From: Ammoniphilus sp. CFH 90114
GTDB taxonomy: Bacteria > Bacillota > Bacilli > Aneurinibacillales > RAOX-1
Assembly: GCF_004123195.1 (NCBI RefSeq)
Contig: NZ_SDLI01000002.1
Location: 248,267 to 312,266, forward strand
Direction of reading: 5' to 3'
DNA: 64,000 bases
Positions 24,048 through 33,100 of this stretch are shown piece by piece (position 1 is the first letter of the stretch; the number at the start of each line of letters is the position of its first letter). The notes under the pieces were generated by a model. The model saw only the letters and a list, made by a program, of their open reading frames with translations. It ran no database searches and was not told the origin of the DNA. A program made the translations under genes and the position numbers.

Positions 24048-24179
24048 GCCATTTATTAATGAAAAATACACAAGCCCCATAAAGGTTAATAATGAGTACG
24101 GTTACCCATATAGAACGATGGGTCGTCGATATTTAGAGGATACCACCATTAACAAACAGGCGAGAGCCACCCCTCCATG
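24048..24179 (+). other. Unrecognised short open frame in a gene-debris region
   Basis: After a TAG near 24045 an open frame of about 44 codons contains [20 protein letters not shown] and ends at the TGA that overlaps ATG 24177. It has no start codon with a ribosome binding site and is probably the tail of a lost gene. The rest of 23816-24170 shows only a hairpin with T-run near 23988-24016 (GGGAA/TTCCC) and nothing else I can support. Confidence 0.25.
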
Positions 24180-24224
24180 AAATCAGTTGAACGCAATATT
24201 TTGATTGTGGCATGGATTTGGTAA
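24177..24224 (+). pseudogene. 5' relic of a CBO0543-type gene
   Basis: ATG 24177 encodes 15 residues (KSVERNILIVAWIW after Met) and then a stop. About 36 bases match the start of the gene at 2414 with a single mismatch. Shortly downstream the 15-base sequence ATTACGCAACTAGAG (24272-24286) also occurs at 2280. An ectopic copy or rearrangement joins the two places. Confidence 0.7.
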
Positions 24225-24339
24225 CGGGGATCATTAGCTTCGGAGCAGTCGCACGGCTGCTCATCTTTACATTACGCAACTAGAGGCAAGTTAATAATAA
24301 TGATGGTAGAATTAGGACATTAAAGTTGGAGGTGAATCT

Positions 24340-24636
24340 GTGGGAGTCAATTTTACTGATACCAATTTCAATGACGATAATATAATGATTTTCGCTTTTT
24401 TATTAAATTCTAATTGGGATTCTACAGGTTTTCCTAAATAGAAAGTACAAAGAAATTTTCCCTAAAAGTCGTTATCAAAAAGCACTTTTTAATATAATTT
24501 TCTTCCTGAATGGTGCAGGGATAGCCATTAATTTCGTTACACCAATCGTTGAATATATACATTGGAACTATTTTCTAACCGAGATCGATATCATCGGATC
24601 ATCGACACAAACCCATTTTTATCGTTTGAGGTGTAA
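24340..24636 (+). pseudogene. Decayed small membrane-protein gene
   Basis: A GTG after GGAGGTG opens 33 codons (VGVNFTDTNFNDDN...FPK). The next frame then continues with ILIGILQVFLNRKYKEIFP and hydrophobic stretches (FNIIFFLNGAGIAINF) to about 24636. The two frames together look like one frameshifted protein with two or three membrane segments. I do not recognise the family. Confidence 0.4.
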
Positions 24637-24638
24637 CT

Positions 24639-24743
24639 ATGTTTCCGGAACCAGTTGGACAAAAACTAGCCTTTATAGTTGTATTGATTATTCTTGCGAT
24701 TGCGTTTTACTTCCAAGGAGAAGGTAGATGGTTATTCAACTAA
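24639..24743 (+). CDS. 34-residue single-span membrane peptide
   Basis: ATG 24639 follows GAGGTG and encodes 34 residues. A hydrophobic stretch (LAFIVVLIILAIAFYF) lies between a short polar N-terminus and a basic tail. A strong terminator follows 24 bases later, so this could be a real small protein; it could equally be the tail of the decayed gene upstream. No family is recognised. Confidence 0.35.
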   Translation: MFPEPVGQKLAFIVVLIILAIAFYFQGEGRWLFN

Positions 24744-24767
24744 AGAGATTTGATAGTTAAAGAAGTA

Positions 24768-24808
24768 AAGCCCGATTTCTCTAGTCTTTAGAGAAGAATC
24801 GGGCTTTT
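24768..24808 (+). terminator. Strong terminator hairpin
   Basis: AAAGCCCGATT (24768-24778) pairs with AATCGGGCTTT (24797-24807), with an inner TCTCTA/TAGAGA stem and flanking A and T runs. Confidence 0.8.
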
Positions 24809-25061
24809 AATGGAAATCTACAAGCGTTGAAATAAGCAGATTCCTGAAGCTACCCCTGTTATTATCCTACTTTGGGTAGCTGGTGCAATAATGGTTATCA
24901 TCCAAAGTTTAGCATCATTTATTATGCTAAAACCAGCTAATAGGTTGTCAATACTTGTCTCTTAAATTTTTAAAATCCGATGTTATACTAAAAGTGAGCA
25001 TGCCAAATAACCTTCCAAATACCTAAAGGAAGGTTTTTCAAGTGCTGATGAAATTTGGAGA

Positions 25062-25977
25062 TTAAGCTAGATCAAGGAACGTTTCTTTGTTTTTTAATAG
25101 GGCATAAATCCAATGAAGAAGCTTGTTTACACAGGCAATCATAGCTACTCGGTATGGTTTTCCTTCTTCTCTTTTCTTGTCATAGAATTCCCTTAACTTC
25201 TAACTTGGATAGATGCTCTTGGTATTGGAGAAGTAAGTCGATATACAACTGTAGGCTGATCAAATGGCTCTCGTAGGCTGTTTTCTTGAATGGATTACGT
25301 GATGCAGCAGTCATAATGACTTGAACTTTTTCTTTAGCCCAACGCTCAGAACGGCTGGTACAAATACAAGCGACTCTCTCAACTAGGGTAGATTCACCTG
25401 CATCTTCAATGGATTGCGAGGTAGGGAATTCCCGTAAGAAGGAGAGAGATATCTTCGAAAACAGATCTCCAAAGACTCCATTGTACTCAGGAAAAACCTG
25501 ATCTAATACTGCATGAAATTGTAATTTCGCTTGAACATACATATCTGTCAGAGATTCAAATTGCCTTGTCAGATGGCGAAGGTTTAATAGCTTTATGCCT
25601 CTGTGTTTGTATATCTCGAACTCTTCCTTGTAGTACAACTCCCAAAGTTGAAAGGCATCCACGGCATCCGTTTTCACCTTTCGAAGAGAGGACTTTTTCG
25701 CTTGGTTCGAAATTAACGGGTTCACCACAATGTAGAATATATCATGCTCCTCTAAGAATTGAACTACAGCTGCTTGGTAATGCCCGGTTGACTCTAACAT
25801 TACAGTAGGCAATTGACCTGTACGTGACTCAACCTCCTTAATTAGGTTTAAAAAATATTGAAGCCCCTCCTGAGTATGAACAAAAGAAAAACTCTTACCG
25901 TGAGGTTGTCCCTTCTTTAAAAATGCTTGTCCTTGACTTTGCCCCTTGGAAATATCCAGACCAATGACTGGATTCAT
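25062..25977 (-). pseudogene. IS110-family transposase with internal deletion
   Basis: From ATG 25977 the frame gives the RuvC-like DEDD domain (GLDISKG, MLESTGHYQ, NPLISNQAKKSS, KTDAVDA) up to about residue 265. The next part jumps to the last 40 or so codons (FYDKKREEGKPYRVAMIACVNKLLHWIYALL), which lie in another frame and end at 25062. The middle of the C-terminal Transposase_20 domain with its catalytic serine is gone, so the enzyme is dead. The element ends could not be placed by eye. Confidence 0.8.
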
Positions 25978-26190
25978 ACATCTCATCCTTTCTAAAATTG
26001 AAATATGCCGGTAACCCCTAATACTGCTTGCAGTTCCACAACATCGCTTGTGATACGAGATCCATTGTCCCAACCAGCTAAAACATGGTTTCTACAAGTA
26101 GGGGGGCGAACAGTTTTAGCGACGGGATCATAGTCCCAGGGAGTCGGTCGTTCTCCCCCGGCTACCGTAAAAATAAAAACTAATAATGAA
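25978..26190 (-). ncRNA. Candidate IS110 bridge-RNA leader
   Basis: The roughly 200 bases upstream of the transposase start (minus strand) are non-coding. They contain several short stems, for example GGGA-CTATGA-TCCC (about 26126-26139). IS110-type elements are known to encode a bridge RNA in this leader that guides recombination. This is positional inference; no boundaries or loops were confirmed. Bases 26191-26378 hold only a weak hairpin. Confidence 0.3.
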
Positions 26191-26378
26191 AAAAGATCAA
26201 CCAGAAAAAACTGGCTGACCTTATAATACGACGGGAGTCGTTACTTCCACTTGGCGTTTTTAACAGACTCATTCATTGACTAAACTAAATGGGAGTGGGT
26301 TAAATAAAAATCGTCAGTTTGCTTTTATATCCATATAACCTAAAAGTCACTAGAGAAATCTTAATAGTAGGTGAAAAT

Positions 26379-26588
26379 ATGGAAAGTAAAATTTATATAA
26401 AAGATACCCCTATGTTACTTCTGTTTGGGTTTCTGTTTATTATTATTTTTGGTTTCTGGTTAAGAAAAAGAGTTATTTCATATGACTTCACCAATCAAAG
26501 TAAATTAACATTTCTATTGGACAATTATGATTTGATTGGCGCGTTTCTTCTAGGATTAGGATTAATGTTTATTGCGATTTTTCTATAA
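26379..26588 (+). CDS. Small two-helix membrane protein, unknown
   Basis: This 69-residue protein has two hydrophobic helices (MLLLFGFLFIIIFGFWL and LIGAFLLGLGLMFIAIFL) joined by a polar loop. The start ATG 26379 follows TAGGTGAA; the longer frame from 26319 has no ribosome binding site. No family is recognised. A GGAGCAG/CTGCTCC hairpin 40 bases downstream could end its transcript. Confidence 0.5.
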   Translation: MESKIYIKDTPMLLLFGFLFIIIFGFWLRKRVISYDFTNQSKLTFLLDNYDLIGAFLLGLGLMFIAIFL

Positions 26589-26841
26589 ATAAAGTTATGG
26601 TAATCTTAAGGAACACGTTTGTATCGGAGCAGTTCGTTATGGCTGCTCCTTAATCAATTTCTATCCTTTGGTGCTAATATTGGAAGAAACAAAAATTGCT
26701 TATACGAGAACACGCCCCCGAGGGAAACACGCCCTAGTGACGGTGGCCGCTTGTTGAGGCTGAGTCTACTTAAATAAATTTGAGCAATGTATTAATTCTT
26801 GGCGCCGATGACAAATAGTTTGTTATGTAACCGAAAAAAGA

Positions 26842-26870
26842 TTGACGGAAATCTATAATCAATGTATTAT
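26842..26870 (+). promoter_or_regulatory. Sigma-A promoter of the yybP-ykoY/TerC unit
   Basis: TTGACG (26842-26847) and TATTAT (26865-26870) have a 17-base spacer. They lie immediately before the riboswitch. The upstream stretch 26589-26841 holds a GGAGCAG/CTGCTCC hairpin (26628-26653) and otherwise nothing recognisable. Confidence 0.7.
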
Positions 26871-26894
26871 ATTCTTACAAACGAATATTCCTCT

Positions 26895-27053
26895 AAAGGG
26901 GAGTAGCTGGTACAGCAAAGTCGTCATTTCAGGGTTATCCCTCGGCTTTGTTGGCAACTATATGTTGTTAGCGAGACCTTTACCATACGAAACGGTAAAG
27001 GTTATTTATATTTTTATGACCTTTACCGAGATATGGTAAAGGTCATTTTTTTT
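26895..27053 (+). ncRNA. yybP-ykoY (manganese) riboswitch with terminator
   Basis: AAAGGGGAGTAG (26895-26906) starts the conserved aptamer, which continues through TCGTCATTTCAG and CTCGGCTTTG to GCGAGACC (26971-26978). The expression platform has CCTTTACC repeats. One copy can pair within the aptamer side, while GACCTTTACC (27018-27027) and GGTAAAGGTC (27035-27044) with eight T form a perfect terminator. The class senses Mn2+ and usually turns on exporters, here TerC. A 65-codon open frame over this region is spurious. Confidence 0.9.
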
Positions 27054-27080
27054 CTAAAATAAGGAGGAGCGAAGAAGAGA

Positions 27081-27881
27081 ATGGAAATGTCATTATTGTT
27101 TGAGTATGGGTGGGTTTTATTAGTTCTCATTGCTTTGGAAGGGCTTCTAGCTGCGGATAACGCTTTAGTTTTGGCGATTATGGTAAAGCATTTGCCTGAC
27201 GAACAAAGGAAGAAGGCTCTATTTTATGGTTTGGCAGGAGCTTTTGTATTTCGTCTTGCTTCATTGTTTATCATTTCATTTCTTGTCGATGTATGGCAGG
27301 TGCAAGCAATTGGAGCGATCTATCTTCTATTCATTGCGATATCCCATATCTTTAGAAAGTTAGTTGTGAAAAAGGCAGAAGAGGAAGTAGCTATGAAAGC
27401 AGGTCATGGTGAAAAGAAAAAGGGTTCTGGATTTTGGATGACTGTCTTTAAGGTAGAACTAGCTGATATTGCGTTTGCAGTCGATTCCATCCTAGCAGCG
27501 GTTGCCTTAGCAGTTGCCCTTCCAAAATCGAACTTACCTCAAATAGGAGGCATGGATGGAGGGCAGTTTCTAGTTATTTTTGCAGGAGGTTTTATCGGAC
27601 TTATTATTATGCGTTTTGCTGCTAATGTATTTGTTAATCTTTTGCAACGCAAACCGGGTTTGGAAGTTGCAGCCTTCTTCATCGTAGGTTGGGTAGGGGT
27701 AAAGCTGGCAGCTTATACGCTGTCTCACCCAGCTATCGCTATTCTTCCTGACGGCTTCACTAGTCAGCCAGCCTGGAAAATTACGTTCTATAGCGTGCTT
27801 ATTCTTATTGCTGTAGGAGGATGGTTCTTATCTAAGGACGAAGGTGGAGAAGTAGCTCAGCAGCAAGGGAAGGCTGTTTAA
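27081..27881 (+). CDS. TerC-family membrane protein (Mn2+ export type)
   Basis: This 266-residue TerC protein has about seven membrane helices and the acidic membrane motifs LEGLLAADNALVLAIMVKHLP and KVELADIAFAVDSILAA, which carry the metal-binding Asp/Glu/Asn residues. Bacillus homologues under the same riboswitch (YceF, YkoY) are implicated in manganese export or metalation of secreted proteins. ATG 27081 follows AAGGAGGAG. The C-terminal tail is hydrophilic. Confidence 0.9.
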   Translation: MEMSLLFEYGWVLLVLIALEGLLAADNALVLAIMVKHLPDEQRKKALFYGLAGAFVFRLASLFIISFLVDVWQVQAIGAIYLLFIAISHIFRKLVVKKAEEEVAMKAGHGEKKKGSGFWMTVFKVELADIAFAVDSILAAVALAVALPKSNLPQIGGMDGGQFLVIFAGGFIGLIIMRFAANVFVNLLQRKPGLEVAAFFIVGWVGVKLAAYTLSHPAIAILPDGFTSQPAWKITFYSVLILIAVGGWFLSKDEGGEVAQQQGKAV

Positions 27882-27913
27882 TTTCAATGAAATGAAAAGA
27901 GGTGCTGGAGTAG

Positions 27914-28351
27914 ATGAAGAAGGCAATTCTCATGGTTGTCATTTTGTCAGCATTCATGTTAAGTGCATGTTCTCTTTCAGAGGAAGTTAATCATTCATTA
28001 GAGTATGCAAACGAAATTAAGAAACAACTAGATACACTAAGTAGCTTTGCAGAAGAGGCACCGCAATTGCTTGAGGATGCAGCTTTAAGTCCAGAGGCCA
28101 GAAAAGAACTGGAGAGTCAATTGAATGAATTGAAAACAAATATAATTGACTTTAACAAGATTGAAGTTCCTTCGTTGGCCGAAAGCATTCATGAGCAGTT
28201 AATTGTGAAAAACCAAGCTCTGTTAGATGAATTAAATAAGGTAGTGGAGAATGGGAATGTCGTTTTGGATCGTATCGAAAATACACAAATTTTTAATACA
28301 ATTAATGATGTAATTAGTTTGTTGAATCGGATTGAAAATTTAGGACTATAA
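27914..28351 (+). CDS. DUF6376-like lipoprotein
   Basis: This 145-residue protein has a lipoprotein signal peptide with lipobox LSAC (Cys about residue 19). A long helical, acidic region (LEYANEIKKQLDTLSSFAEEAPQLL) with heptad spacing follows. It resembles small Bacillus lipoproteins of the DUF6376 type with no known function. The start follows AAGAGGTGCTGG, 32 bases after TerC, so co-transcription is likely. Confidence 0.65.
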   Translation: MKKAILMVVILSAFMLSACSLSEEVNHSLEYANEIKKQLDTLSSFAEEAPQLLEDAALSPEARKELESQLNELKTNIIDFNKIEVPSLAESIHEQLIVKNQALLDELNKVVENGNVVLDRIENTQIFNTINDVISLLNRIENLGL

Positions 28352-28396
28352 ACTGACGTTACTTTTGCATTTTAAGCGATATGGGTGGTATGAAGT

Positions 28397-29047
28397 ATGG
28401 AACTGGTAGTTAGAGGGTGGATAATTAGGGCTGCGATATTAGTCTTATCTGCTGTTATATTTATAGTGCTGGCAAGAGATTTATATTTAAATGACCCGAT
28501 CGAAATAGATATTTTGGTTGTAGAAGTCATAGCAGCTCTTCATCAACCAGGAATGCTGACCGCTATGGGAATTCTTACAGAGACCGGATCGGTATGGTGG
28601 TTTGCCTTCTTTACTCTTTTTGTGGCCGGGACTTTATGGTGGTTACAGCATAGTCTTTGGTCTATCCTCTGCTTCCTTTTTGCTGTTGGTGGTGGAGGGT
28701 TATTGAATAAATGGTTAAAACTATTTTTTGAACGTGAACGCCCTAACATCTTGCTGGAATATGAAGCAAGCGGATATAGTTTTCCTAGTGGTCACGCCAT
28801 GGGTTCTTTGATTTTTTACGGATTTATCTACTATCTGGTACAAAAGAGTGAGGTCCATCGTCGGGTGAAGTTCTTATTGAGCAGTTTGCTGGTGATGCTC
28901 ATTCTACTGATCGGTTTTAGTCGACTTTATTTGGGCGTTCATTATTTAACCGATGTGATAGCTGGGTATACGGCAGGTATGGTATGGCTTACTTTTTGTC
29001 TGGCAATATTTGAATTCAAGAATGGGGCAAGATTGAGGCAAATATAA
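28397..29047 (+). CDS. PAP2-family phosphatase
   Basis: This 216-residue membrane protein has six helices and all three PAP2 signatures: KLFFERERPN, PSGH within SFPSGHAMGS, and SRLYLGVHYLTD. Likely substrates are undecaprenyl pyrophosphate, phosphatidylglycerophosphate or phosphatidic acid. It follows the lipoprotein by 45 bases in the TerC-led run. Confidence 0.9.
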   Translation: MELVVRGWIIRAAILVLSAVIFIVLARDLYLNDPIEIDILVVEVIAALHQPGMLTAMGILTETGSVWWFAFFTLFVAGTLWWLQHSLWSILCFLFAVGGGGLLNKWLKLFFERERPNILLEYEASGYSFPSGHAMGSLIFYGFIYYLVQKSEVHRRVKFLLSSLLVMLILLIGFSRLYLGVHYLTDVIAGYTAGMVWLTFCLAIFEFKNGARLRQI

Positions 29048-29080
29048 TGCACCTTTGGTGTTTAGGAGGACTTTTCTAAT

Positions 29081-29662
29081 TTGATACCCGATGTTGAACT
29101 TGTCCGAGATCCTTCCTTGCAGTTGATTGGCGAAGGGAGGAGCGCGTTCGTTTATCGAATCCAATCGACGGATAAAGTAGTTAAGATATTTTTCCCTTCC
29201 TTTACTCATTTAGCTAAGGAGGAGGCTTCTATTTACCAGGTACTGCAGGGAGTGAGATATTACCCTGAGCTTCATGAGACTGGCCCAAACTATTTGGTTA
29301 TAGATTACATTGAAGGTCATACCTTGTTTGAATGTTTAACGAAAGGCATTGAAATTACAGACAAGCATACTACGGAAGTGGATAAAGCATTAAGGTTAGC
29401 AAGGGCAAAAGGATTGAATCCATCAGACATTCACCTTCGAAATATTATGATTACGACAAATGACCAAATAAAATTGATTGATGTAGCTCGCTTTAGACAA
29501 TCAAAAGAATGTACCCAATGGGATGATCTTAAGGTAGCTTTCAATAGATTTTATCGTTTGCGTTTTTTTCCAAAGAAGATCCCGGCATTTATTCTTAATC
29601 TGATTGCAGCCTTGTATAAGCGGAATCTTTTACAGACTTTGACGCGTACGAAAAGGGATTGA
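29081..29662 (+). CDS. Small atypical Ser/Thr protein-kinase-like protein
   Basis: This 193-residue minimal kinase fold has the glycine loop GEGRSAFVYRI, the lysine in KVVKIFF, a catalytic-loop equivalent SDIHLRN (Asp and Asn in the usual D-x4-N spacing) and DVARF in place of DFG. It lacks most of the C-lobe. It resembles the Bacillus YrzF/RIO-like small kinases. The TTG start at 29081 follows AGGAGGA with ten-base spacing. It is the last gene of the TerC-lipoprotein-PAP2-kinase run. Confidence 0.7.
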   Translation: MIPDVELVRDPSLQLIGEGRSAFVYRIQSTDKVVKIFFPSFTHLAKEEASIYQVLQGVRYYPELHETGPNYLVIDYIEGHTLFECLTKGIEITDKHTTEVDKALRLARAKGLNPSDIHLRNIMITTNDQIKLIDVARFRQSKECTQWDDLKVAFNRFYRLRFFPKKIPAFILNLIAALYKRNLLQTLTRTKRD

Positions 29663-29686
29663 ACATGCTACTATGTTAGTTATTAA

Positions 29687-29718
29687 AAAATGGCTGCCAT
29701 CATAAAGGCAGCCATTTT
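29687..29718. terminator. Bidirectional terminator between kinase and P-ATPase
   Basis: AATGGCTGCC (29689-29698) and GGCAGCCATT (29707-29716) are flanked by A6 and T5, serving both converging genes. Confidence 0.85.
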
Positions 29719-29719
29719 T

Positions 29720-32341
29720 CTATTCAGCGAAATTACTCCTTACTTTGAAAAAAATTACTCTGTACAACTGAATAACCACAAGAGGAATGAAAGACAAAAT
29801 ATAAATGGTTGCAAACTGTGCTGCATTCAGATTAGCAATTTCAAATACACTCATCAGCGGTGGGAAAAGTAAAACCAAGTGCAGCAGTACGACTCCAATG
29901 ATGACAGCATACCATAGATATGGATTCGAGAAGACACCGATATTTAATAACGTCTGGCTACTTCTTGAGTTGAAACCGTGAAATAATCTTGCTAAGCATA
30001 AGGTGGAGAAGGCCATGGTACTTGCCACCATCGTGTCTCCGGTCGATAAACCCATGTGAAAAGCAATTAAGGTTGAGATGGCGATGATGACACCTTCAAC
30101 TGAAACCCGTTTCGCAAAGGTTTTATTTAAAAGAGGGATGTTAATATCTCTAGGCTTTTCCTTCATTATCTGTTTATTATGAGGCTCAAGTCCGATGGCT
30201 ATAGCAGGCAAACTGTCGGTAAGAAGGTTAATAAATAGTAAATGTACGGCAGCAAAGGGAACAGGCAAAGCTAATAAGGATGCGTAAAGAACAGACAAAA
30301 CCCCACCCATATTTCCAGCTAATAAGAACTTAATGGAATTCTGAATGTTGGCGTAGATGCTTCTTCCATTAGAGATCGCTTTTACAATGGTAGAAAAGTT
30401 ATCATCCGTTAGAACCATAGACGATGCCTCTTTCGCAACTTCTGTCCCTGTGATCCCCATGGCGATTCCAATGTCAGCTTGTTTCAAAGCAGGTCCATCA
30501 TTGACACCGTCTCCCGTCATCGCAACGACATTCCCTTTTTCCTGCCAAGCTCTTACAATCCTAATCTTATGTTCTGGAGAAACCCTTGCATAAACGGAGA
30601 GAGAAGCTACCTTTTCTTGAAGTTCATGATCACTCCATTTCTCCATTTCAGAGCCCTCTACTGCTTCTGAGTCATCTTTAAGAATACCTATCTGCTTAGC
30701 AATGGCAGATGCTGTAATCTTATGATCTCCGGTAATCATAACCGGCTTAATGCCTGCTTCAATACAAGAAGCTACAGCTGCTGCGGATTCAGCTCTTGGG
30801 GGATCCATCATGGAAATTAAACCTACAAACGTTAAGTCCTTCTCATCTACAAAACCTATGGTTGTGCCTTCGTCTACTTCTTTATAGGCAAACCCAAGAA
30901 CCCGAAGACCGCTCATCGAAAAATCACGATTTACATTCTCTATTTCTTGTCGATGTTTTTCGGTAAAATCTATAATGCCATCCGAAGTTTCTATCCTCGC
31001 TACTCGTTGTAAAAGGACGTCCAATGCGCCTTTTGTAACCATCAAGGTCTGACCTTCATAATGGTTGACTGTACTCATCATTTTGCGATCAGAGTCAAAA
31101 GGCAATTCTCCGAGCCTTGGGTATTCTTCCCTGATCATCAGTTCATCTAATTGGTATTCTTCACCTAGATCTACCAGCGCGATTTCTGTTGGATCTCCGA
31201 TCTCCTTTTTATCGATGGTCACGGAATCATTACATAGTAGAGACATGAATAGAATTCTTTTTTCAATTGGATTCTCTAAATGTAATTGGTCATGTTCCAT
31301 GACCTTTTGATTCACATAGAGTTTTTGAACCGTCATCTTGTTTTGAGTCAACGTACCTGTTTTATCAGAACAAATCACGGATATACTTCCTAAACTTTCT
31401 ACAGCATGCAGCTTTCGGATAATGGCATTTTCTTTCGCCATCTTCTGGGTTCCAAAAGCTAATACAATGGTCACAATGGAGCTTAATGCCTCCGGAATGG
31501 CTGCTACGGCTAATGCCACGGCAAACATAAACGAATCAGCAATCTCGTTTCCTCTTAGGATATCTAATATGAAAATAAGGATCGCAATAGCAATGATAAT
31601 ACCCGCAAGTTTTTTTCCAAATTGATCAAGACTTGCCTGAAGCGGTGTCTTTTTCTCCTTGGCTGAGTCTAACAAATTGGCAATCTTCCCAATCTCTGTC
31701 TTCATGCCAGTGTTTGTCACAACGACAACACCACGTCCATAGGTAACAAAGCTGCCAGAAAAAACCATATTCTTTTTATCACCAATAGGAACATCCTTCT
31801 CAACTATGGGGTCAACGTCCTTCTCGACACTTAGGGACTCGCCTGTTAGGGAGCTTTCATTAATTTGCAAACTGTGATTCTCTAGTATTCTCCCATCTGC
31901 ACTTACAAAATCACCTGCATCAAGAAAAAGGATATCGCCGACCAACAGTTCCCTAGAAGGGATCTCAACCTTCTGACCGTCTCTTACGACCTTTGCCGTT
32001 GGAGAAGAAAGGGCTTTTAAACTATTTAAGCTTTGTTCTGCTTTCAGATGCTGAACCGTTCCTAGAATGGAGTTCAGGATGATAACGACCAAGATGACAA
32101 TCGTACTCTCAAACTTTCCTAAAAAAGCTGAAATAATAGCTGCTGCAATTAAAATAATGACCAAAAAGTCCTTAAACTGTTCGAAAAAGACTCTAATTGC
32201 TGTTTTTCTTTTCCCTTCAGCCAATTCATTATATCCGTATTGATCTCGACGTTTCTCTATATCTTCTGATACTAAACCTTTTTCCGTAACGTTCAGTTCA
32301 TCTAACACGTCTCTTGATGTTTTCATAAAAAAACCACTCAT
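29720..32341 (-). CDS. Ca2+-type P-type ATPase
   Basis: This 873-residue pump has the cation N-domain, the TGES actuator motif (LTGESLSVEKD), AAIPEAL in helix M4 typical of Ca2+/P2A pumps, the phosphorylation site CSDKTGTLTQNKMT and the hinge TGDGVNDGPALKQADIG. It should export Ca2+ (or Mn2+) in exchange for protons. The start is ATG 32341 after GGAGGGG; fourteen upstream in-frame codons lack a ribosome binding site. It is transcribed alone. Confidence 0.9.
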   Translation of the reverse strand: MSGFFMKTSRDVLDELNVTEKGLVSEDIEKRRDQYGYNELAEGKRKTAIRVFFEQFKDFLVIILIAAAIISAFLGKFESTIVILVVIILNSILGTVQHLKAEQSLNSLKALSSPTAKVVRDGQKVEIPSRELLVGDILFLDAGDFVSADGRILENHSLQINESSLTGESLSVEKDVDPIVEKDVPIGDKKNMVFSGSFVTYGRGVVVVTNTGMKTEIGKIANLLDSAKEKKTPLQASLDQFGKKLAGIIIAIAILIFILDILRGNEIADSFMFAVALAVAAIPEALSSIVTIVLAFGTQKMAKENAIIRKLHAVESLGSISVICSDKTGTLTQNKMTVQKLYVNQKVMEHDQLHLENPIEKRILFMSLLCNDSVTIDKKEIGDPTEIALVDLGEEYQLDELMIREEYPRLGELPFDSDRKMMSTVNHYEGQTLMVTKGALDVLLQRVARIETSDGIIDFTEKHRQEIENVNRDFSMSGLRVLGFAYKEVDEGTTIGFVDEKDLTFVGLISMMDPPRAESAAAVASCIEAGIKPVMITGDHKITASAIAKQIGILKDDSEAVEGSEMEKWSDHELQEKVASLSVYARVSPEHKIRIVRAWQEKGNVVAMTGDGVNDGPALKQADIGIAMGITGTEVAKEASSMVLTDDNFSTIVKAISNGRSIYANIQNSIKFLLAGNMGGVLSVLYASLLALPVPFAAVHLLFINLLTDSLPAIAIGLEPHNKQIMKEKPRDINIPLLNKTFAKRVSVEGVIIAISTLIAFHMGLSTGDTMVASTMAFSTLCLARLFHGFNSRSSQTLLNIGVFSNPYLWYAVIIGVVLLHLVLLFPPLMSVFEIANLNAAQFATIYILSFIPLVVIQLYRVIFFKVRSNFAE

Positions 32342-32531
32342 TAGAAAAATCCCCTCCTTTATCAGTGCCTCTAGTATGTTCAAACGCTATACTTTTATCG
32401 ATTATCACCATTTTACCTACAGCAAAGTTATTTTTATATATGATTTTACTGATCTTTTTAAAAACTTTGTTAAACTTTTTAAAAGTAGGACCAATTTACT
32501 AGTTTGCAACAAAACTAGCACTTGCAACTGC

Positions 32532-32575
32532 AGGAATAATATTCCTTGACAGGAAATATATAAGTTAAGTATCAT
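32532..32575 (+). promoter_or_regulatory. Promoter and palindromic operator of the MarR-RND operon
   Basis: TTGACA (32546-32551) and TATCAT (32570-32575) have an 18-base spacer. The perfect palindrome GGAATA-A-TATTCC (32532-32544) abuts the -35. Two TTGCAAC repeats lie just upstream (about 32501 and 32522). These are candidate MarR sites. Confidence 0.5.
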
Positions 32576-32626
32576 TTATTTTGTGTTTGAAAATATTCGG
32601 CAAGCGAAATGTAATGAGGAGGAATA

Positions 32627-33100
32627 ATGGATCGTCTACAGGAGATAGGGAAACTTCTCGTAAAGGGAAATAACGACTTTTTCGCTCTAATGACCATGGA
32701 GTTATCGAAGTATGGAATCACGCTTCCCCAGGCTGTGGTCCTTGGTACCATTAAGGACAAACCTATGACCATTGGAGAAATTAGTAAGACCATAGATCTA
32801 TCCTATAGTACAGTATCAGGAATAGTAGATCGGTTAGAACGTAATGGACTTGTGATCCGTAAACGTGATCACCAGGACCGCCGCGTCGTATGGGTCTCCT
32901 TAACAGATCAAATGGAATGTTTAGAGAAGAAATGCCCTATATTTAATGAAGGTTTTTTTCTGAATTTTTTAGTAGGAGATTTGAGAGAAGTAGATTCCAA
33001 GCAGTTGGATTCTTTGTATGATTCGCTTCAATTGGTCAATCAACTCCTAGAAAAAAAACTCAAGAGTATTCAAGAAAAGAGAGGGAGTGAAGTGGTGTGA
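32627..33100 (+). CDS. MarR-family regulator of the RND operon
   Basis: This 157-residue MarR protein has the winged helix KPMTIGEISKTIDLSYSTVSGIVDRLERNGLVIRKRDHQDRRVVWVSLT. Its stop overlaps the start of the RND pump gene by four bases, so it most likely represses this operon and responds to a pump substrate. ATG 32627 follows GAGGAGG. Confidence 0.9.
   Translation: MDRLQEIGKLLVKGNNDFFALMTMELSKYGITLPQAVVLGTIKDKPMTIGEISKTIDLSYSTVSGIVDRLERNGLVIRKRDHQDRRVVWVSLTDQMECLEKKCPIFNEGFFLNFLVGDLREVDSKQLDSLYDSLQLVNQLLEKKLKSIQEKRGSEVV

Noticed and set aside
26842-27039. 65-codon open frame upstream of TerC
   Set aside because: It overlaps the promoter -35 and the whole yybP-ykoY riboswitch; the sequence is explained by RNA structure and there is no ribosome binding site.
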